Assembly (NCBI GenBank): GCA_902787595.1
Contig: CADAHD010000168.1
Coordinates: 1 to 9,575 of the forward strand
Reading direction: 5' to 3'
DNA length: 9,575 nt
DNA from: an uncultured Lachnospiraceae bacterium
GTDB lineage: Bacteria; Bacillota_A; Clostridia; Lachnospirales; Lachnospiraceae
In this document: positions 7,003-9,575 of the stretch, in pieces
Layout: the number at the start of each line of letters is the position of its first letter
Position numbering within the stretch: position 1 is the stretch's first letter
Notes under the pieces: model-generated
Seen by the model: only the letters and a program-made list of their open reading frames with translations
What the model was told of the DNA's origin: nothing
Database searches by the model: none
Translations under genes and position numbers: made by a program

Positions 7003-7947
7003 ATGCGTCTTTTGAGTTTTGTCATTCCCTGCTATCGCTCCGAACAGACTATAGAAGCGGTAGTTGCGGAAATAGAAGGAAAAATGAAAACCCTTTCGGA
7101 GTATTCCTGGGAGCTGATACTGGTAAACGACTGCTCTCCGGATAATACCATTGCGGTCATAAAAAAGCTTGCAGATAAGGATGAGCGTATAACGGTCATA
7201 GATTTTGCAAGGAATTTCGGACAGCATTCCGCTCTGATGGCAGGGCTCAGACAGACAAAGGGAGATGTGGTGGTATGCCTGGACGATGACGGACAAACGC
7301 CCGCAGATCAGGTGGACAGACTGCTGGATGCCCTTGATAACGGGGCAGATGTGGCTTATGCAAGCTACAGCCATAAAAAGCATTCCGCATTCAGAAATTT
7401 TGGCTCGCATGTAAACGAGATGATGGCCCGTTTTATGCTGGGTAAGCCCAAAACACTGCAGGTTTCCAGCTATTTCGCGGCAAAGCGCTATATCGTTAAC
7501 GATATGATACGCTACGAGAACAGTTATCCCTATGTTATAGGTCTGGTGCTGCGATCCACAAACAATATAGTGAATGTTCCCGTGGACCACCGCAGCCGTG
7601 AGATAGGCAGCTCGGGCTATACATTAAAAAAACTGCTGGGCCTGTGGATGAACGGTTTTACCTCTTTTTCGGTAAAGCCTCTTCGCATGGCCACGTTTAT
7701 AGGCCTGCTGGCTGCCATAAGCGGTTTTATCTACGGCATAGTCATAATAGTCCAGCACTTCATACTGCCCGACCGCGTACAGGGTTTTGCTTCCCTTGCG
7801 GCGATACTGGTATTTTTTGGCGGAATGATCATGATAATGCTGGGACTTTTAGGAGAATATGTGGGACGCATATATATCAGCCTTAATAATTCACCCCAAT
7901 ATGTAATAAAAGAAATCTATTCAAAGGAGGAAAAGCATGTTGAATAA
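7003..7947 (+). CDS. GT2 glycosyltransferase with two C-terminal membrane helices (ArnC/GtrB-like)
   Basis: The 314-residue protein has a GT-A domain with SFVIPCYRSEQTI (5-17), VNDCSPD (41-47) and DFARNFGQHSALMAGL (67-82). The metal-binding acidic triad CLDDDGQTP has D94-D96, and a later HRSREIGSSGYT block follows. Two hydrophobic helices come after it, near ATFIGLLAAISGFIYGIVIIV and LAAILVFFGGMIMIMLGLLG. This layout is that of ArnC/GtrB/DPM-type polyprenyl-phosphate glycosyltransferases, which load one sugar from a nucleotide donor onto undecaprenyl phosphate at the inner face of the membrane. The family's more common DADLQ appears here as DDDGQ. Given the WecE and GNAT genes just upstream, the donor may be a dTDP-4-amino-sugar (inference). 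The ATG directly follows the TAA of the GNAT gene; a GGAG at 6987-6990 lies 12 bases upstream. Confidence 0.9.
   Translation: MRLLSFVIPCYRSEQTIEAVVAEIEGKMKTLSEYSWELILVNDCSPDNTIAVIKKLADKDERITVIDFARNFGQHSALMAGLRQTKGDVVVCLDDDGQTPADQVDRLLDALDNGADVAYASYSHKKHSAFRNFGSHVNEMMARFMLGKPKTLQVSSYFAAKRYIVNDMIRYENSYPYVIGLVLRSTNNIVNVPVDHRSREIGSSGYTLKKLLGLWMNGFTSFSVKPLRMATFIGLLAAISGFIYGIVIIVQHFILPDRVQGFASLAAILVFFGGMIMIMLGLLGEYVGRIYISLNNSPQYVIKEIYSKEEKHVE
7923..7930 (+). promoter_or_regulatory. Strong ribosome binding site for the GT2 gene at 7937
   Basis: AAAGGAGG, a full Shine-Dalgarno match, lies 6 bases before ATG 7937 and inside the end of the preceding gene. It is the strongest site in the window and fixes this start despite the 11-base gene overlap. 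Confidence 0.8.
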
Positions 7948-8647
7948 AGAAGATCTGGTAATCTCAGTCATCATTCCCTGCTACAACGAGGTGGATACTA
8001 TAGAGACTGTTCTGGATAAGGTCCGCGGGTGCGGAATGAAGACCCAGATAGTGGTTGTGGACGATGGTTCCTCTGACGGGACCAGGGATCTTTTGAAGAA
8101 TGAGCTGAAAGACAAGATAGACATACTGCTCTTCCACAAACGTAATATGGGCAAGGGCGCTGCGCTGCGTCACGGATTTAAGGCAGCTACCGGGGATCTG
8201 GTCATAGTGCAGGATGCGGATCTTGAATATGATCCGGCAGAGTTTGCCAAGCTGGCCGAGCCTTTTATCACGGGCAATGCGGACGCTGATGTGGTATACG
8301 GTTCCAGATACCTGCGCGGCAATAAATTCCGCGTGGACGGATTTTTCCATGAATTCGGAAACAAATTCCTTACGCTCGTTTCAAACATCTGCTCGGACCT
8401 TTCGCTTACGGATATGGAGACCTGCTATAAGATGTTTAAGCGTGAGGTCATACAGTCGATAGACCTTCGTGAGAACCGCTTTGGTTTTGAACCCGAGGTA
8501 ACGGCTAAGATATCAAAGAAGAAATGCAGGATCTATGAGATACCCATTTCCTATCATCCCCGCACATTTGAGCAGGGCAAAAAGATCGGCTGGAAGGATG
8601 CTTTCCGTGCTATATACTGCATTATCAGATATAACTTTTTCAGCTGA
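7937..8647 (+). CDS. GT2 glycosyltransferase, soluble DPM1-like
   Basis: The 236-residue protein is a single GT-A domain without membrane helices. It has ISVIIPCYNEVDTI (9-22), VVVDDGSSDGT (39-49), the KRNMGKGAALRHGF block (68-81) and the metal-binding QDADLEYDP (92-100, D93/D95). These motifs and the length match dolichol/polyprenyl-phosphate mannose synthase-like GT2 enzymes (DPM1 type). The likely role is transfer of a hexose from GDP or UDP onto polyprenyl phosphate at the cytoplasmic face, giving a lipid-linked donor for GT-C enzymes. The exact sugar cannot be read. It overlaps the preceding ArnC/GtrB-like gene by 11 bases, so the operon holds two different polyprenyl-phosphate-type transferases side by side. 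It ends with TGA directly followed by an A run, after which the only intergenic gap of the window begins. Confidence 0.9.
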   Translation: MLNKEDLVISVIIPCYNEVDTIETVLDKVRGCGMKTQIVVVDDGSSDGTRDLLKNELKDKIDILLFHKRNMGKGAALRHGFKAATGDLVIVQDADLEYDPAEFAKLAEPFITGNADADVVYGSRYLRGNKFRVDGFFHEFGNKFLTLVSNICSDLSLTDMETCYKMFKREVIQSIDLRENRFGFEPEVTAKISKKKCRIYEIPISYHPRTFEQGKKIGWKDAFRAIYCIIRYNFFS

Positions 8648-8659
8648 AAAAAATCTTGG

Positions 8660-8688
8660 GCCGGGATCGCGCACGTGCGCGCTCCGGC
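8660..8688 (+). other. GC-rich inverted repeat in the only intergenic gap
   Basis: The gap between the GT2 stop (8647) and the ATG at 8716 contains an inverted repeat. Its arms are GCCGG at 8660-8664 and CCGGC at 8684-8688 around a perfect 14-base palindrome, CGCGCACGTGCGCG (8668-8681). A small asymmetric internal loop separates the stem parts. On the + strand no T run follows, so it does not look like a standard terminator for this operon. On the - strand it would be followed, after a few bases, by seven Ts (complement of A 8647-8653), but no gene on that strand is supported here. It could be a processing, stabilising or attenuating RNA hairpin, or a protein-binding site. Confidence 0.5.
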
Positions 8689-8701
8689 TGTGAACAGTAA
8701 C

Positions 8702-8706
8702 AGGAG
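8702..8706 (+). promoter_or_regulatory. Ribosome binding site for the dehydrogenase gene at 8716
   Basis: AGGAG lies 9 bases before ATG 8716 and just after the inverted repeat. It supports this ATG as the start. It also suggests that the gene is translated independently of the upstream stop rather than by overlap coupling. Confidence 0.65.
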
Positions 8707-8715
8707 ATCTGCTAT

Positions 8716-9575
8716 ATGGATTTATACGAGAAAATAGTAAGCGGTGAGGAGAAGCTCTCACTGGTAGGGCTGGGCTATGTCGGAATGCCCATAGCCGTGG
8801 CTTTTGCTAAAAAGATAAAAGTAATAGGGTATGACCTTAACAAAGAGAAGATAGAAATGTATAAGAGCGGCGTTGATCCCACTAAAGAAGTGGGTAACGA
8901 GGTGATAAAGAACACCACCGTGGACTTTACCTCCGATGAGAGCCGCCTTAAGGAAGCGCGTTTTCATATAGTTGCGGTGCCTACGCCCGTAAATCCCGAT
9001 CATACGCCGGACCTTACTCCTGTTGAGGGAGCCAGCCGCATACTGGGCAGGAATCTCACAAAAGGCAGCGTGGTGGTATTCGAATCCACTGTTTATCCCG
9101 GCGTAACAGAAGATATCTGTGTCCCCATTCTGGAAAAGGAATCGGGGCTTAAATGCGGCGTGGATTTTAAGATAGGTTATTCACCGGAGCGCATCAATCC
9201 CGGCGATAAGGTGCATCGTCTGGAGACTATCACAAAGATAGTATCCGGCATGGATGAGGAAACTCTGGATACCGTGGCCAGGGTATACGAGCTCGTGGTT
9301 GAGGCCGGGGTATACCGTGCCGAATCGATCAAGGTAGCCGAAGCTGCAAAGGTGATAGAGAACAGCCAGAGGGATATCAATATAGCTTTTATGAACGAGC
9401 TTTCGATGATATTCCATCGCATGGGCATAGATACACGCGCAGTGCTGGAAGCTGCCGGGACCAAGTGGAATTTCCTTAAGTTTTATCCCGGACTGGTGGG
9501 AGGCCACTGCATAGGCGTCGATCCCTATTATCTTACATATAAGGCCGAGGAGCTGGGATATCATTCGCAGATAAT
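8716..9575 (+). CDS. UDP-HexNAc 6-dehydrogenase, TviB/WbpO/WbpA-like (3' end outside window)
   Basis: The frame stays open from ATG 8716 to the window edge, giving 286 residues of an enzyme usually about 420 long. It shows the NAD-binding GLGYVG at 18-23, [27 protein letters not shown], and [15 protein letters not shown]. The catalytic region [13 protein letters not shown] carries K212, and [11 protein letters not shown] carries the nucleophile C265. The [10 protein letters not shown] and [11 protein letters not shown] blocks are those of the TviB/VipA, WbpO and WbpA group. This group oxidises UDP-GlcNAc or UDP-GalNAc twice at C6 to the uronate, rather than acting as UDP-glucose dehydrogenase. 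Substrate choice between GlcNAc and GalNAc cannot be read. In the operon it would supply an acidic N-acetyl sugar nucleotide, complementing the epimerase at 854. All catalytic motifs seen so far are intact; the C-terminal UDP-binding domain is not visible. Confidence 0.92.
   Translation, partial: MDLYEKIVSGEEKLSLVGLGYVGMPIAVAFAKKIKVIGYDLNKEKIEMYKSGVDPTKEVGNEVIKNTTVDFTSDESRLKEARFHIVAVPTPVNPDHTPDLTPVEGASRILGRNLTKGSVVVFESTVYPGVTEDICVPILEKESGLKCGVDFKIGYSPERINPGDKVHRLETITKIVSGMDEETLDTVARVYELVVEAGVYRAESIKVAEAAKVIENSQRDINIAFMNELSMIFHRMGIDTRAVLEAAGTKWNFLKFYPGLVGGHCIGVDPYYLTYKAEELGYHSQI

Noticed and set aside
6682..7590. Long open frame of 302 codons on the - strand
   Set aside because: It lies wholly opposite the well-supported GNAT and GT2 genes. 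Its translation is rich in Cys, His and Tyr with no recognisable domain, and it crosses a gene boundary. It is a shadow of the codon pattern on the + strand.
8660..8688. Rho-independent terminator on the + strand
   Set aside because: The hairpin is followed by TGTGAACAG, not a T run. The A run lies before it, so a terminator would make sense only on the - strand, where no gene is supported.

Overview
The window is one strand-uniform stretch of a cell-surface polysaccharide biosynthesis locus. All genes read on the + strand, and almost every junction is a 4-base overlap or direct abutment, so it looks like part of one long operon. The organism is most likely a Gram-positive Clostridia member, Lachnospiraceae/Butyrivibrio-like. 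The grounds are purine-rich Shine-Dalgarno sites, heavy use of ATA (Ile) and AAG (Lys) codons, a TTG start, and large polytopic membrane proteins of a style I associate with rumen and gut Lachnospiraceae. This is inference from style, not a database match.

Layout. (1) 1-857: the end of an acyltransferase-3 membrane protein and a GtrA-type membrane domain. They appear to have been one fused gene, now split by an exact 35-bp tandem duplication (309-378) that shifts the frame. (2) 854-1924: UDP-glucuronate 4-epimerase-like SDR enzyme. (3) 1921-3648: polytopic membrane protein with GT-C glycosyltransferase character, TTG start. (4) 3651-4781: WecE (RffA) aminotransferase, which makes dTDP-4-amino-4,6-dideoxygalactose. 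(5) 4785-6487: a second GT-C-like polytopic protein, broken by an apparent 1-base deletion between about 5744 and 5790. (6) 6484-7002: GNAT N-acetyltransferase. (7) 7003-7947: ArnC/GtrB-like GT2 with two C-terminal membrane helices. (8) 7937-8647: a second, soluble DPM1-like GT2. (9) 8648-8715: the only gap, holding an inverted repeat. (10) 8716 to the window edge: a TviB/WbpO-type UDP-HexNAc 6-dehydrogenase, cut off by the window.

How they could work together (inference). WecE plus the GNAT would make an N-acetylated 4-amino-4,6-dideoxyhexose nucleotide, such as dTDP-Fuc4NAc. The ArnC/GtrB-like GT2 could load it onto polyprenyl phosphate, the GtrA domain could flip it, and a GT-C protein could attach it to a surface glycan outside the membrane. 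The epimerase and the dehydrogenase supply acidic sugars (UDP-GalA; UDP-GlcNAcA or UDP-GalNAcA) for the main chain or a second decoration. Enzymes making dTDP-4-keto-6-deoxyglucose (RmlA/RmlB) are not in the window.

The two points most worth checking are the two reading-frame lesions. Both fall in membrane proteins, one acyltransferase/GtrA and one GT-C-like, while the soluble enzymes around them are intact.
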